Positions 43,080-53,360 are shown, counted from the stretch's first letter. The stretch is 64,000 nt of DNA from Paracoccaceae bacterium (GCA_027492585.1 JAPUEK010000005.1:1-64000), one strand, 5' to 3'. The notes: a model not told the origin generated them from the sequence alone. Program-made: numbers and translations.

Positions 43080-44735
43080 TCAGCGGCTGAAGCGCTTGTA
43101 TTTCACCCGCTTCGGCTCCAGGGCGTCGGGGCCGAGCCGGCGGATCTTGTCTTCCTCATAGGCCTCGAAGTTGCCCTCGAACCATTCGACATGGGCATCG
43201 CCCTCAAAGGCGAGGATATGGGTGCAGAGCCGGTCGAGGAAGAAGCGGTCGTGGCTGATGATGATCGCGCAGCCGGCGAATTCCTCGATGGCCGATTCCA
43301 GCGCCTGCAGCGTTTCCACGTCGAGATCGTTGGTCGGCTCGTCAAGCAGCAGCACGTTCCCGCCCGACCGCAGCAGCTTGGCCATGTGGACGCGGTTGCG
43401 TTCCCCGCCCGACAGAAGCCCGACCTTTTTCTGCTGGTCGGTCCCCTTGAAGTTGAAGGCCCCGGTATAGACGCGGGAGTTCATCTGCATGTCGCCAAGC
43501 TGGATGATCTCCGATCCGCCCGAAACCTCTTCCCAGACGGTCTTGTTCGGATCGAGCGCATCGCGCGACTGGTCCACATAGGAAAGCTGGACGGTGTTGC
43601 CGAGCGTGATGGTCCCCTCATCGGGCTTTTCCGCCCCGGTGATCATGCGGAAGAGCGTGGATTTCCCCGCCCCGTTCGGCCCGATCACCCCGACGATGGC
43701 CCCCGGCGGCACGGTGAAGGTCAGATCCTCGATCAACTGCTTGTCGCCCATATGCTTTTTCAGCCCGACGACCTCGATCACCTTGTTGCCGAGCCGCTCG
43801 CCGTTCGGGATGACGATCTGCGCGGTCGAGGCGCGTTCCAGCACGGTCTGGCCCGCCATCTCGTTGTAGCGCGCGATCCGGGCCTTGCCCTTCGACTGGC
43901 GGGCCTTGGCGCCGGAGCGGATCCACTCCAGTTCCTTTTCCAGTGCCTTCTGCTTGGACTTGTCCTCGCGGGCCTCCTGCGCCATGCGCTTGGCCTTCTG
44001 GTCGAGCCAGGCGGAATAGTTGCCCTCGTAGGGGATGCCCCGGCCGCGGTCGAGCTCCAGAATCCAGCTCGTGATGTCGTCGAGGAAATAGCGGTCGTGG
44101 GTGACGATCAGGATCGTCCCCTTGTAGTCGATGAGGTGCTTCTGCAACCAGGCGATGCTTTCGGCATCGAGGTGGTTGGTCGGTTCGTCCAGCAGCAGCA
44201 TGTCGGGTTTTTCAAGAAGCAGCTTGCAAAGCGCGACCCGGCGCCGTTCCCCCCCCGACAGGCTTTCGACATCCGCATCATCGGGCGGGCAGCGCAGCGC
44301 ATCCATGGCCACGCCGACCGTCGCCTCCAGTTCCCACAGGTTTTCGGCGTCGATCTGGTCCTGAAGCTTGGCCATCTCCTCGGCCGTCTCATCCGAGTAG
44401 TTCATCGCAAGCTCGTTGTAGCGGTCCAGAACCGCCTGCTGCTTGGCCACGCCGAGCATCACGTTGCCCTTCACGTCAAGCGCGGGGTCCAGCCACGGCT
44501 CCTGGCTCAGATAGCCGACCTTGGCGCCCTTGGCCGCCCAGGCCTCGCCTTTGAAATCGGTGTCCTGACCGGCCATGATCCGCAGGAGCGTCGATTTCCC
44601 GGAGCCGTTGACCCCCACGACCCCGATCTTCACGCCGGGCAGGAAGTTGAGGTGGATGTTCTCGAAGCACTTCTTCCCGCCGGGATAGGTCTTGGAGACG
44701 CCTTCCATGTGGTAGACATATTGATACGAGGCCAT
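43080..44735 (-). CDS. ettA: energy-dependent translational throttle protein EttA (ABC-F)
   Basis: A 551-residue ABC-F protein with two ATPase domains and no membrane part. Walker [10 protein letters not shown] and GPNGAGKST, signatures LSGGERRRV and LSGGERNRV, and Walker [12 protein letters not shown] and [11 protein letters not shown] are intact. The arm insert and the linker (about 240-300, [29 protein letters not shown]) match EttA. It binds the ribosomal E site and gates elongation according to the ATP/ADP ratio. GGAG upstream of [10 protein letters not shown]. Confidence 0.95.
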   Translation of the reverse strand: MASYQYVYHMEGVSKTYPGGKKCFENIHLNFLPGVKIGVVGVNGSGKSTLLRIMAGQDTDFKGEAWAAKGAKVGYLSQEPWLDPALDVKGNVMLGVAKQQAVLDRYNELAMNYSDETAEEMAKLQDQIDAENLWELEATVGVAMDALRCPPDDADVESLSGGERRRVALCKLLLEKPDMLLLDEPTNHLDAESIAWLQKHLIDYKGTILIVTHDRYFLDDITSWILELDRGRGIPYEGNYSAWLDQKAKRMAQEAREDKSKQKALEKELEWIRSGAKARQSKGKARIARYNEMAGQTVLERASTAQIVIPNGERLGNKVIEVVGLKKHMGDKQLIEDLTFTVPPGAIVGVIGPNGAGKSTLFRMITGAEKPDEGTITLGNTVQLSYVDQSRDALDPNKTVWEEVSGGSEIIQLGDMQMNSRVYTGAFNFKGTDQQKKVGLLSGGERNRVHMAKLLRSGGNVLLLDEPTNDLDVETLQALESAIEEFAGCAIIISHDRFFLDRLCTHILAFEGDAHVEWFEGNFEAYEEDKIRRLGPDALEPKRVKYKRFSR

Positions 44736-44947
44736 CGGGGTGCTCCATCTTGGGTTGGGGCGTATGTAGCGATTGTTGTGGACAAGGGCAACGCGCGCGG
44801 GAAAGGTTGCGCCCGGTTTCGAAGGGGGCGGCCCGTGGGCGGCAAGGCGATCACGAAGATACATCTGTTCGCGGCACGGGCGCTCGGCGCACGGGCCGCC
44901 GTGGCATGGGTCCGGGCCGGTCAGGCGCGTGCCGCAGGCCCCGACGC

Positions 44948-45544
44948 ATGAGGCAGGGCTTTCCCATAGCGACCAAGGGCATGGTGATCGGCCTGCTCGG
45001 CGGCTCCTTCGATCCCGCGCATGAGGGTCATGCCCATATCACCCGCGAGGCGATCAAGCGCATGGGGCTCGACCGGGTGTGGTGGCTGGTCAGCCCCGGC
45101 AATCCGCTGAAGGCCCGCCAGCCCGCGCCGATGGCCGAACGGCTGGCGCGGGCGCGGCAGGTGATGCCCGACCCCAAGGTCGAGATCACCGATCTGGAGG
45201 CAAAGCTCGGCACCCGCGCCACCATCGACACGCTGACCCGGCTGAAGGCGCTTTATCCGGGGGTCCATTTTGTCTGGCTGATGGGGGCGGACAATCTGGT
45301 GCAGTTCCACAAATGGGGCCGCTGGCGCGACATCCTGCGCTCTGTTCCCGTCGGCGTCATGGCCCGGCCCGGCGCCGGCGTCGCGGCCCGCACCAGCGTG
45401 GCCGCCCGCGCCTTCCGGGTGGACCGGGTGGCGCGCGGCGAGGGGATCGGCGCGCGCAAGGCTCCGGCTTGGTGCTTCGTCAACCTGCCGCTCAACGACA
45501 TGTCCTCCAGCGAGATCCGCGCCCGCGGCGAATGGCGCAAGTAG
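44948..45544 (+). CDS. nadD: nicotinate-nucleotide adenylyltransferase
   Basis: A 198-residue enzyme making deamido-NAD from NaMN and [20 protein letters not shown] holds the nucleotidyltransferase GSFDPxHxGH motif, [10 protein letters not shown] and [16 protein letters not shown] are NadD marks, and the end has SSSEIRARG (the ISSTxIR motif). The start is in doubt: ATG 44981 nearer to the motif is possible, but the extra lead resembles other Rhodobacterales NadD. Confidence 0.94.
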   Translation: MRQGFPIATKGMVIGLLGGSFDPAHEGHAHITREAIKRMGLDRVWWLVSPGNPLKARQPAPMAERLARARQVMPDPKVEITDLEAKLGTRATIDTLTRLKALYPGVHFVWLMGADNLVQFHKWGRWRDILRSVPVGVMARPGAGVAARTSVAARAFRVDRVARGEGIGARKAPAWCFVNLPLNDMSSSEIRARGEWRK

Positions 45545-45625
45545 CGGACCGGCGATTGCATCCTCCCTGCCGCTGGCGCTATCACACCGCCAGAACCGGA
45601 AAGCCGGAACCGGGGGAGAAGGGCC

Positions 45626-47188
45626 GTGAGCCAGACAGAGACGGGGACGCCACAGGCGGCGATGGCCGGCCGGGAACGGGCGGGGACAGCGGGGCGGATG
45701 ACGCGGCGCGGTCTTCTGGGCGCGATGCTGGCCTCTGCCGCCGTTCCGTCCCTTGCCCCGCGCGCTTTCGCCGAAGCGCCCGCCACCTCTCCCTGGCCCG
45801 AACCGCGCCCCGGATCGCAGCCCGGCGTTCAGAGCGGCCGCGAGGCGCGCCGGATCATCGAGGCGGCAAAGCTCGGCGGCATCACCGGCTATGTCCTCGC
45901 CGATGCCCGCAGCGGCGAGGTGCTGGAGGCCGAAGGCGCGGAGACGCTGCTGCCCCCCGCCAGCGTCGAGAAGACCATCACCTCGCTTTATGCGCTCGAA
46001 AAGCTCGGGGCCGATCACCGCTTCGTCACGCGGGTCATGGCGACGGCGCCGATCCGCGACGGACGGCTCGATGGTGACCTGCTGCTGGCCGGCGGCGGAG
46101 ACCCGACGCTGGATACCGACATGCTCGGCGACATGGCGGCGGCCCTGCGCGCGGCGGGGCTGCGGCAGGTGACGGGGCGCTTCATCGCCGTTTCCGGCGC
46201 CCTGCCGAGCTTTGAGCGTATCGCCGACGACCAGCCCGATCAGGTCGGCTACAACCCCGGCCTTTCCGGCCTGATCCTCAACTTCGGCCGGGTCTATTTC
46301 GAATGGAAACGCCCCGGCGGCACGCTGACCCTGACGATGGATGCCCGCGGCGAGCGGTTCGCCCCCCCGGTCCAGATCGCGCGCATCGCGGCGGTGGACC
46401 GTGCGAGCCCGCTTTTCACCTTCGCCCGCGACGGCGACACCGAACGCTGGACGGTGGCGCGCCCTGCGCTCACCAAGGACGGCAGCCGCTGGCTTCCCGT
46501 CCGTCAGGCCGCCCCCTATGTGGCGGAGACGTTTCAGGTCCTGTGCGCCGCGCAGGGAATCGGCCTGCCGAAGGCGGAGATCGCCGCCAGCCTGCCCGCC
46601 GGAGCGGCAGAGATCCTGCGTCACGAAAGCCGCCCGCTGACCGAGATCCTGCGCGACATGCTGCGCTATTCGACCAATGTGACGGCGGAGGCCGTGGGGT
46701 TGACCGCCTCCGGCGCGGGGACGCTGACCGGCTCGGCCCGCGCCATGCAGGAATGGGCCGAGGCGCGGCTCGGTCTTTCGGCGCATTTCGTCGATCACTC
46801 CGGCCTTGGCGCTGCGGCGCGGGTGACGCCGGGCGGCATGGTCCGGGCGCTGATCGCCGGGCGGGCGACCCGATCCGGCGCGGCCCTGCCCGCGATCCTC
46901 CGCGACATGGGGATGCGCGATGCGGAGGGCAAACAGCTCAAATCCAGCCCGACGCGAGTGCCGGCCAAGACCGGGACGCTGAACTTCGCTTCGGGCCTCG
47001 CCGGCTTCATCCAGCCGCCGAAGGGGCGCGAGCTGGCCTTCGCCATCTTCAGCGCCGACGTGCCGCGCCGCGAGGCGCTGCCGCTGTCGGAACGCGAAGA
47101 GCCGAAGGGCGGCCCCCAATGGGTCCGCCGCGCCCGCACCATGCAGGGCCAGCTCATCAGCCGCTGGGCAACCACTTACGGCGTCTGA
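45626..47188 (+). CDS. dacB: D-alanyl-D-alanine carboxypeptidase/endopeptidase (PBP4, DacB type)
   Basis: A 520-residue class C penicillin-binding protein. Catalytic motifs: SVEK (Ser nucleophile in PPASVEKTITSLY), YSTN (SxN) and KTG in VPAKTGTLNF. The large insert between the first two motifs is the PBP4 type. The N-terminus has TRRGLLGAMLASAAVPSLAPRAFA, which looks like a Tat signal. GTG 45626 has GGGGGAGAAGG upstream; an ATG at the RR segment is an alternative. Trims or cuts peptidoglycan crosslinks in the periplasm. Confidence 0.93.
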   Translation: MSQTETGTPQAAMAGRERAGTAGRMTRRGLLGAMLASAAVPSLAPRAFAEAPATSPWPEPRPGSQPGVQSGREARRIIEAAKLGGITGYVLADARSGEVLEAEGAETLLPPASVEKTITSLYALEKLGADHRFVTRVMATAPIRDGRLDGDLLLAGGGDPTLDTDMLGDMAAALRAAGLRQVTGRFIAVSGALPSFERIADDQPDQVGYNPGLSGLILNFGRVYFEWKRPGGTLTLTMDARGERFAPPVQIARIAAVDRASPLFTFARDGDTERWTVARPALTKDGSRWLPVRQAAPYVAETFQVLCAAQGIGLPKAEIAASLPAGAAEILRHESRPLTEILRDMLRYSTNVTAEAVGLTASGAGTLTGSARAMQEWAEARLGLSAHFVDHSGLGAAARVTPGGMVRALIAGRATRSGAALPAILRDMGMRDAEGKQLKSSPTRVPAKTGTLNFASGLAGFIQPPKGRELAFAIFSADVPRREALPLSEREEPKGGPQWVRRARTMQGQLISRWATTYGV

Positions 47189-47326
47189 TTTTTCGGCACT
47201 TTCGCCGCAAGGCCCCGAAGAACCCGGCCACCCCCCGCCGAAGGGGAGCGCGCGCCGGTTCTTCCCCTTGACGCTCGGCGAGGATCGGGCAACCGTCCGC
47301 GCGATGGTGACGAGTGAGGTCGGAAG

Positions 47327-48760
47327 ATGCGGAAACTGCTGGGTGCTGCGGTATTTGTGCTGGGTCTTGGCGGCCTCGGCTGGTGGGCGCAGGGGCATAA
47401 TGCCCACCGGATCGAGCATTTCATCACCGATCACGCGGCCAAAGCCGTCGCGTCCTCGGTCCATGGCGTGACGAGCACCGTCTCGGGGCGCGACATCCAC
47501 CTTTCCGGCATCGCCGACAGCGCGGCGGAGAAAGCAGCCCTGCTGGAGGCCGCCAACAAGGTCCCCGGCCGCCGCGTGGTGACGGAGGATCTGACCGTTC
47601 TGCCGACCGCAGCGCCCTACCTGCTGGAGGTGGAGAAATCCGCGCCCGAGGCGGCGCTGACCGCCAGCGGCAACGTCCCGACAGAGGCGCTGCGCGGCAC
47701 GCTCGGCCTCGGCGATGCGGCTGCGGGTCTGGTGCTGGCCTCCGGCGCGCCGGCGGGCTGGGGCGATCTCGTCAAGGCCGGGATCGCGGCGCTCGGTCCG
47801 TTGCAAACCGGCAAGCTGCTCCTCACCGATGGCGCGCTGACCCTGACGGGCGTGGCGCTCGGTCCCGATCAGGCGGCGGCGGCCGATGACGCCCTTACCG
47901 GCCTGCCCGAGGGCAGCGTCACGAAAGACATCACCCTGCTGGATGACGGCACCCCCGCCGATTACACGCTCGACTACACCGCCGCCGAGGGCGCCAGCCT
48001 GTCGGGCAAGCTGCCGAAGGGGCTCGATGCCGGGGCGATCGCAACTGCGCTCGGCCTGCCGAAGATCGCGGGCGAGGTGAAAACCGCGCTTCTGGGGGAT
48101 GCCGGAGATGCCTCCCCCTTCGCGGCCTTCAAGGGCTGGCTCGGCCAGATCGAGGCTCTGCGCGTCACCGTCACCCCCGACAGCCGCAAGGCCGAGATCA
48201 CCGTCCAGCCCGGCACCGATGCCGAAGGGCTGACGGCGGCGCTGACCGGCGGCGGCTTCGACACCACCGTTTCCACCGCCACCCCGGAAGGCGAAAACGG
48301 CCAGACCCGCACCAATGCCGCCTCCGGCCTTGCCGAGCGCTTCATGGGCGGCTTCTGGCTCGCCGTGCCGCAGGTCGACCTCGGCGTGAGCGGCTGTCAG
48401 ACCGCCTCCGAAGGGGTGCTCGCGGGGGCCACGATCAACTTCGTCTCCGGCTCCGATGAGCTGGATGCGAGTGCGGTGAAAGTCATCAACGACCTTGCGG
48501 GCATCATGGCCCGCTGCGCCGAAGAGGCCGGGCTGCGCGCCGAAATCGGCGGCCATACCGACAGCACCGGCGATGCCGAGGCCAATCTGGGGCTCAGCCA
48601 GAAACGCGCCGTCGCGGTGCGGCGCGAGCTGATCGCGCGCGGCGTCCCGGCAGCGGCTCTGAAAGCCGTGGGCTTCGGCGCCAGCGATCCCGTCGCCGAC
48701 AATGGCACCGAAGAGGGCAAGGCCCGCAACCGGCGCACCACGATCACCTGGTCGGAATGA
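47327..48760 (+). CDS. OmpA-family protein with BON-like region
   Basis: A 477-residue protein. An N-terminal helix (LGAAVFVLGLGGLGWWAQG) is followed by a BON-like segment (TSTVSGRDIHLSGIADSAAEKAALLEA, about 40-85) and then repeated alpha/beta segments. The C-terminal OmpA peptidoglycan-binding domain has INFVSGSDELDASAVKVI and GGHTDSTGDAEANLGLSQKRAVAVRRELIARGV (conserved Asp and Arg). Likely tethers the envelope to the wall. GAGG precedes the ATG. The next gene follows in 50 bases. Confidence 0.88.
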   Translation: MRKLLGAAVFVLGLGGLGWWAQGHNAHRIEHFITDHAAKAVASSVHGVTSTVSGRDIHLSGIADSAAEKAALLEAANKVPGRRVVTEDLTVLPTAAPYLLEVEKSAPEAALTASGNVPTEALRGTLGLGDAAAGLVLASGAPAGWGDLVKAGIAALGPLQTGKLLLTDGALTLTGVALGPDQAAAADDALTGLPEGSVTKDITLLDDGTPADYTLDYTAAEGASLSGKLPKGLDAGAIATALGLPKIAGEVKTALLGDAGDASPFAAFKGWLGQIEALRVTVTPDSRKAEITVQPGTDAEGLTAALTGGGFDTTVSTATPEGENGQTRTNAASGLAERFMGGFWLAVPQVDLGVSGCQTASEGVLAGATINFVSGSDELDASAVKVINDLAGIMARCAEEAGLRAEIGGHTDSTGDAEANLGLSQKRAVAVRRELIARGVPAAALKAVGFGASDPVADNGTEEGKARNRRTTITWSE

Positions 48761-48810
48761 CCACGACCTCACAGGGTTCGGGCCATGGCCCAGAAGGTAA
48801 GGAGTAGACG

Positions 48811-49464
48811 ATGTTTCAGAAATGGGGATTTCTCCTCTCGGAGATCTGGGGCCTGCTGGCGATTGCCGCCCTGCTCGGGCTTTTCGCGGGCTGGCTGATC
48901 TGGGCGCGGCGCAGCACGGTGACGGTGGATACCTCCGAAGCCGACCGGCTGCGCGTCGATCTTGCCGCCTGCTCGGCACGCGGCAAGGAGCAGGCGGCGC
49001 GGATCGTGAAGCTTGAGGCCGAAGTCTCCGCCTGCGAGACCCGCGCCCGCGATGCCGAGGCCCGCGCCAATCCGATGACCGAACGCGCCGCACCGGCCAA
49101 TGGCTTCAGCGGCGCGCCGGTGGCCATCCCGACACCACCCGTGCCGCCTGCCCCCCCGGCGCCGGTCGCGGCCCCGCTTCTGGCCGCTGCCCCGGCGAGC
49201 AAACCTAGCTCCCTCGCCGCCGCCCGCGACGGCAAGCCGGACGATCTGAAGCTGATCAAGGGCGTCGGCCCGGTTCTGGAAGAGCTCTGCCACAAGCTCG
49301 GCTTCTTCCACTTCGACCAGATCGCCGCCTGGACCGCGGCGGAAATCGCCTGGGTCGATGAAAACCTCGAAGGCTTCAAGGGCCGGGTGACGCGCGATGA
49401 ATGGGTGACGCAGGCCCGCGATCTCGCTGCCGGCAAGCCGCCCCGTCCGGGGGGCGAGCACTGA
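48811..49464 (+). CDS. membrane protein with C-terminal helix-hairpin-helix domain
   Basis: A 217-residue protein. Residues about 10-32 form one membrane helix (LLAIAALLGLFAGWLIW), then a charged helical region and a Pro/Ala linker. Residues about 145-215 carry DDLKLIKGVGPVLEELCHKLGFFHFDQIAAWT, the helix-hairpin-helix module also fused to ribosomal protein L21 and NuoE in alphaproteobacteria. A link between envelope and nucleic acid or protein partner is possible. Strong AAGGAG before the ATG. Confidence 0.82.
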   Translation: MFQKWGFLLSEIWGLLAIAALLGLFAGWLIWARRSTVTVDTSEADRLRVDLAACSARGKEQAARIVKLEAEVSACETRARDAEARANPMTERAAPANGFSGAPVAIPTPPVPPAPPAPVAAPLLAAAPASKPSSLAAARDGKPDDLKLIKGVGPVLEELCHKLGFFHFDQIAAWTAAEIAWVDENLEGFKGRVTRDEWVTQARDLAAGKPPRPGGEH

Positions 49465-49492
49465 TCCCGCAGTTCAGCTCCCGCAGTTCAGC

Positions 49493-49518
49493 GCGGCCCC
49501 GGTCAAAGCCGGGGCCGC
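49493..49518. terminator. hairpin between convergent genes
   Basis: Perfect 10-bp stem GCGGCCCCGG / CCGGGGCCGC around TCAAAG in the 60-base gap between the HhH gene and the TerB-like gene. No T-run; may end transcription from both sides with Rho help. Confidence 0.6.
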
Positions 49519-49524
49519 TGCCGT

Positions 49525-49947
49525 TCAGGGCCGCAGATGGCGCACCCTTGCGCCCCATTCGATCGCCGCCGCATGAAGCCGGTCGATCCCCAGCTCTTCC
49601 CGCACCTCTTCCAGCATCCGCAGTTCCACCTCGCGCAGGGTCGCGTCGATGACCGCCACGTCGCAGGCAAGTGCATAGGCCGTCTCATGCAGCCGCTCCG
49701 GCAGCGCATCGCGGATCAGCCCGAAAAGCGCATCGAGCCCGTCCTCCACCTCGAACAGGTCGAAAACCGTCTGCGCGATGGTGCGGATGCGGTCCGGATC
49801 ATAGCCCGCGAAGACCGGCATATGGTTCACCGTCCGCTGGATCGCCACCAGCTCCGCCGTCCGCATCTGCTGATCGGCCGCCGAAACCGCGATCATCACT
49901 GCCAGCAGCGCATCCTGCGCCGACAGCGAGGCGGGGGTATGGGGCAT
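49525..49947 (-). CDS. TerB-like tellurite-resistance family protein
   Basis: A 140-residue all-helical protein. LLAVMIAVSAADQQMRTAELVAIQRTVNHMP and ACDVAVIDATLREVELRMLEEVREEL show the two acidic helices of the TerB fold that can bind metal. Alphaproteobacteria carry lone TerB proteins outside ter operons, so tellurite resistance itself is not implied. Confidence 0.82.
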   Translation of the reverse strand: MPHTPASLSAQDALLAVMIAVSAADQQMRTAELVAIQRTVNHMPVFAGYDPDRIRTIAQTVFDLFEVEDGLDALFGLIRDALPERLHETAYALACDVAVIDATLREVELRMLEEVREELGIDRLHAAAIEWGARVRHLRP

Positions 49948-50059
49948 CTTGTCCTCCTGACATTGTTGCGGTGCAGAATATTGACGGGGGGGCGGGGGGG
50001 CAATAGAGGACGGGAGCCTGAGGAAACATGGGGTTTCCGCATCAATCCGGGGATAAGCA

Positions 50060-51640
50060 ATGTCCGCCCTTCGTGACGCCGCTCTGAAATCGAAAGCCTG
50101 GCCCTTTGAAGAGGCCCGCGCGATTGCGAAGCGGTATGAGAAGAAGGACCCCGAAAAGGGCTATGTCCTGTTCGAGACCGGCTATGGTCCCTCTGGCCTG
50201 CCCCATATCGGCACCTTCGGCGAAGTGGCGCGCACCACGATGATCCGCCGCGCCTTCGAGGTGATCTCCGACATTCCGACCCGGCTCATCTGCTTTTCGG
50301 ATGACGTGGACGGGATGCGGAAAGTGCCGGAGAACGTCCCGAACCGCGAGATGCTGATGGAGCATCTCCAGCGGCCGCTGACTTCGGTGCCGGACCCGTT
50401 CGGGCAATATGACAGCTTCGGCCATCACAACAACGCCATGCTGCGCCGGTTCCTCGATACCTTCGGTTTCGAGTATGAATTCATCTCGGCAACCGAGTTC
50501 TACAAATCCGGCCGCTTCGACGACACGCTGAAACTGGCGACCGAACGCTATGACGCGATCATGGCGATCATGCTGAAATCCCTGCGCGAGGAGCGCCAGC
50601 AGACCTATTCCTGCTTCTTGCCGATCCACCCGGAAACGGGCCGCGTGCTTTATGTGCCGATGAAGAACGTCGATCCGGTGAACCATACGATCACCTTCGA
50701 CGACGATCAGGGCCGCGAATGGACCCTGCCCGTCACCGGCGGCCGGGTGAAGCTGCAATGGAAGCCCGATTTCGGCGCCCGCTGGGCTGCGCTCGGCGTC
50801 GATTTCGAGATGTACGGCAAGGACCATTCCACCAATACCCCGATCTATGACGGCATCTGCGAGGTGCTGGGCGGGCGCAAGCCCAACCATTTCAGCTATG
50901 AGCTGTTCCTCGACGAACACGGCCAGAAGATCTCCAAGTCGAAGGGCAACGGCCTGACCATCGACGAATGGCTAACCTATGCCGCGACCGAGAGCCTGTC
51001 CTATTTCATGTATCAGAAGCCGAAGACGGCCAAGCGGATGCATTTCGACGTGATCCCGCGGGCGGTGGACGAATACCACCAGCAGCTGCGCGCCTATCCG
51101 ACGCAGGATATCGACGCGCAGGTGTCGAACCCGGTCTGGCACATCCATCACGGCAATCCGCCGGAATCGAAGATGGTGGTGCCGTTCGGGATGCTCCTGA
51201 ACCTCGCCTCGGTGGCGGGGGCCACGGATGCGCGCGGCCTCTGGGGCTTCATCAAGCGCTACGCGCCGGAGGCGAGCCCCGAGGCGAACCCCGATCTCGA
51301 TGCGGCGGCCGGCTTTGCGGTGCGCTATTTCGCCGACCGGATCGCGCCGACCCGGACCTTCCGCCTGCCCACGGATCAGGAACGCGCGGCCATGGAGGAC
51401 CTGCGCGCCCGCCTGACCGTCTGGGACGGCGGGCTTGACGACGAGGCCCTGCAAAGCATGGTCTTCGCCGTCGGCAAGGACCACGGCTTCGAGCCGCTGC
51501 GCGACTGGTTCAAGGCGCTTTACGAGGTGCTGCTCGGCGCCTCCGACGGGCCGCGCTTCGGTGGCTTCATCGCGCTCTACGGCATCGGGGAAACCGTGGC
51601 GCTGCTCGACAAGGGTCTTTCCGGCGCGCTTGCGGGCTGA
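50060..51640 (+). CDS. lysK: lysyl-tRNA synthetase, class I
   Basis: A 526-residue class I LysRS, the archaeal-type enzyme used in place of class II LysS by many alphaproteobacteria. The HIGH site is in [15 protein letters not shown] (about 42-56), the KMSKS site in [11 protein letters not shown] (about 291-301). In between are zinc-free insertions and [15 protein letters not shown]. The C-terminal helical cage (about 350-520) is complete. GGGGATAAG precedes the ATG. A strong terminator follows at 51682. Confidence 0.96.
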   Translation: MSALRDAALKSKAWPFEEARAIAKRYEKKDPEKGYVLFETGYGPSGLPHIGTFGEVARTTMIRRAFEVISDIPTRLICFSDDVDGMRKVPENVPNREMLMEHLQRPLTSVPDPFGQYDSFGHHNNAMLRRFLDTFGFEYEFISATEFYKSGRFDDTLKLATERYDAIMAIMLKSLREERQQTYSCFLPIHPETGRVLYVPMKNVDPVNHTITFDDDQGREWTLPVTGGRVKLQWKPDFGARWAALGVDFEMYGKDHSTNTPIYDGICEVLGGRKPNHFSYELFLDEHGQKISKSKGNGLTIDEWLTYAATESLSYFMYQKPKTAKRMHFDVIPRAVDEYHQQLRAYPTQDIDAQVSNPVWHIHHGNPPESKMVVPFGMLLNLASVAGATDARGLWGFIKRYAPEASPEANPDLDAAAGFAVRYFADRIAPTRTFRLPTDQERAAMEDLRARLTVWDGGLDDEALQSMVFAVGKDHGFEPLRDWFKALYEVLLGASDGPRFGGFIALYGIGETVALLDKGLSGALAG

Positions 51641-51681
51641 TCCCTGCCAGAGACAGAACCCCGGCCCAAGCCCGGACGCGG

Positions 51682-51709
51682 AACCCCGGCCCCCTGCGGC
51701 CGGGGTTTC
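51682..51709 (+). terminator. rho-independent terminator after lysK
   Basis: Ten-bp stem AACCCCGGCC / GGCCGGGGTT around CCCTGC, then TCC. 41 bases after the lysK stop. Confidence 0.78.
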
Positions 51710-51773
51710 CATTTGACGAAAACCCATCCCGCCCTACCCTCCATCCGGGGATGCCCTATGGAAGGAGGCCGCG

Positions 51774-52172
51774 ATGCGCCTGATCCCGACCCTTTGCCTG
51801 CTGCTGACCCTCAGCCCTCCGGCTTTCGCGCAGGATCAGCCGATCCGCGAGACGATCACCGACCAGCTCGCGGCCTTCGATGCCGGCGATACCCCACGCG
51901 CCTTCTCCTACGCTTCGCCAACCATCAGGAGCCTCTTCGGCACCCCGGAAAACTTCGCCCGCATGGTGCGGCAGGGCTATCCGATGGTCTGGCAGCATGG
52001 CGATGTGAAGATGCTGGACCTGCGGAGCGTCGCCGGAAACCTCTGGCAAAGGGTGATGATCACCGATGCCGCAGGCCGGAGCCATCTTCTCGACTACAAG
52101 ATGATCGAGACGCCGGAGGGCTGGCAAATCGACGCCGTGCAGCTTCTGCCCGAAGCCGGGACCGGCGCCTGA
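51774..52172 (+). CDS. DUF4864 secreted protein
   Basis: A 132-residue protein with signal peptide MRLIPTLCLLLTLSPPAFA. The mature part has the DUF4864 marks IRETITDQLAAFDAGDTPRAFSYASP, FGTPENFARMVRQGYPMVW and LLDYKMIETPEGWQIDAVQLL, a small NTF2-like fold. Unknown role; periplasmic. GAAGGAGG site upstream. Confidence 0.87.
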   Translation: MRLIPTLCLLLTLSPPAFAQDQPIRETITDQLAAFDAGDTPRAFSYASPTIRSLFGTPENFARMVRQGYPMVWQHGDVKMLDLRSVAGNLWQRVMITDAAGRSHLLDYKMIETPEGWQIDAVQLLPEAGTGA

Positions 52173-52196
52173 TACCGCGCGCCCGGCCCCACCTGC

Positions 52197-52272
52197 GGAG
52201 CGCTCCGCGGGGGATATTTGAGAAGAGAAGAAAGCCCTTTCATACTGGCTCAAATATCCCCGCCGGAGGCTT
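52197..52272. repeat. dispersed intergenic repeat, copy D (inverted pair)
   Basis: CTCCGCGGGGGATATTTGAG faces CAAATATCCCCGCCGGAGG around an AAGAGAAGAAAGCCCTTTCA spacer, as in copy C at 27024-27092. Lies between the convergent DUF4864 and mogA genes. Confidence 0.78.
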
Positions 52273-52296
52273 CCGCAAGTTCCGCAGCGGGCGGTC

Positions 52297-52839
52297 TCAG
52301 GTCTTCGGGCGATGAGCCTTGATCAGCGCGGGGTCGGTTTCGATCCGCGCGGCGCCGATCAGGTCGAGGCAATAGGGAATGGCGGCGAAGACCGCGTCGA
52401 GGCTGGTGCCGATGGCATTGGGGCTGCCGGGCAGCGTCAGGATCAGGCTCCTGCCGCGAATGCCGGCGGATTGGCGCGACAGGATGGCGGTCGGCACGAC
52501 CTTCAGGTTGGCGGCGCGCATCGCCTCGCCGAAGCCGGGCAGTTCCATGCCGATGACGGCGGCCATGGCCTCGGGCGTCTGGTCGCGCGGGGCGGGGCCG
52601 GTGCCGCCGGTGGCGAGGATCAGATCGGCGCCCCAGCGATCCGCCAGATCGGTCAGATCCGCCGCCACCTGCTCCTTCCCGTCCGGGGTGATGCGTCGCA
52701 GGATTTCCACCGGCGAGGTGATCACCCGGCGCAGCCAGTCCTCGCAGGCCGGGCCGCCGCGATCCTCATATTCCCCCCGCGCCGCCCGGTCGGAAACGGT
52801 GAGGATGGCGATGCGGGCGGGGGTCGGGCTGTCGGACAT
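52297..52839 (-). CDS. mogA: molybdopterin adenylyltransferase (MogA/MoaB family)
   Basis: A 180-residue protein of the MoCF_biosynth fold. ILTVSDRAARGEYEDRGGP and ILATGGTGPAPRDQTPEA are the family signatures, and LPGSPNAIGTSLDAVF closes the active site. Activates molybdopterin by adenylylation before molybdenum insertion. 32 bases after the phosphatase-like gene, probably in one operon. Confidence 0.92.
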   Translation of the reverse strand: MSDSPTPARIAILTVSDRAARGEYEDRGGPACEDWLRRVITSPVEILRRITPDGKEQVAADLTDLADRWGADLILATGGTGPAPRDQTPEAMAAVIGMELPGFGEAMRAANLKVVPTAILSRQSAGIRGRSLILTLPGSPNAIGTSLDAVFAAIPYCLDLIGAARIETDPALIKAHRPKT

Positions 52840-52871
52840 GGGGCGGGCTCCTTTTCCCGATCCTTGGCCGC

Positions 52872-53360
52872 TCAGCCCTCCGCCTGCAAGAGCGCCCATC
52901 GCATCTGCGCCTTGGTTTCCACCGCGCAGGGCCGCGCGGCGCGCAGCCGGGCCAGCGCCGCCTCCCCCTCCTCCCCCGTCTCGACCATCAGCCGCAGCAC
53001 CACCATGCCCGAGCGCCCGCAGCCCCCGAGGCAATGGAGGAGCACCCGCTCCCCCGCCCCGAGCCTTGCCCGCAGCGCCGCTGACAGCCCCGGCCAGAGG
53101 CTGCGCGCCGCCCGGTCCGGCGTGCCGAAATCGGGGATGGCATAGCCGCCATGCGCGATCCCCGCCGCCGCGAGGTCGGCGCCCAAGGCCCCTGCCCCGC
53201 GCAGCACCGCCTCCTCCGCGCCGGTCAGGCTCAGCACCAGAGCCGGGCGCCAGCCGATCATCGCCGCCAGATCGCCGGCATAGTCTCCCTCCCGTCCCGG
53301 CAGCGGGCAGATCCCCAGCACCCCGCCCGCCACGGGGATTTCCGCGATTGTCAGCGCCAT
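52872..53360 (-). CDS. dual-specificity/tyrosine phosphatase-like protein
   Basis: A 162-residue protein with the cysteine-phosphatase P-loop HCLGGCGRSG (HCX5R) at about residues 109-118 and a preceding HGGYAIPDFGTPD strand holding a candidate general-acid Asp. Single domain, cytoplasmic. Placed just before mogA; its substrate is unknown. Confidence 0.83.
   Translation of the reverse strand: MALTIAEIPVAGGVLGICPLPGREGDYAGDLAAMIGWRPALVLSLTGAEEAVLRGAGALGADLAAAGIAHGGYAIPDFGTPDRAARSLWPGLSAALRARLGAGERVLLHCLGGCGRSGMVVLRLMVETGEEGEAALARLRAARPCAVETKAQMRWALLQAEG

Noticed and set aside
44921-49093. 1390-codon open frame on the minus strand
   Set aside because: Lies opposite nadD, dacB, the OmpA-family gene and the HhH gene, all with clear motifs. 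The product is Arg/Gly/His-rich without domains; a GC-rich shadow.
49525-49947. Tellurite resistance
   Set aside because: The TerB-like gene stands alone; no other ter genes are present, so resistance is not claimed.
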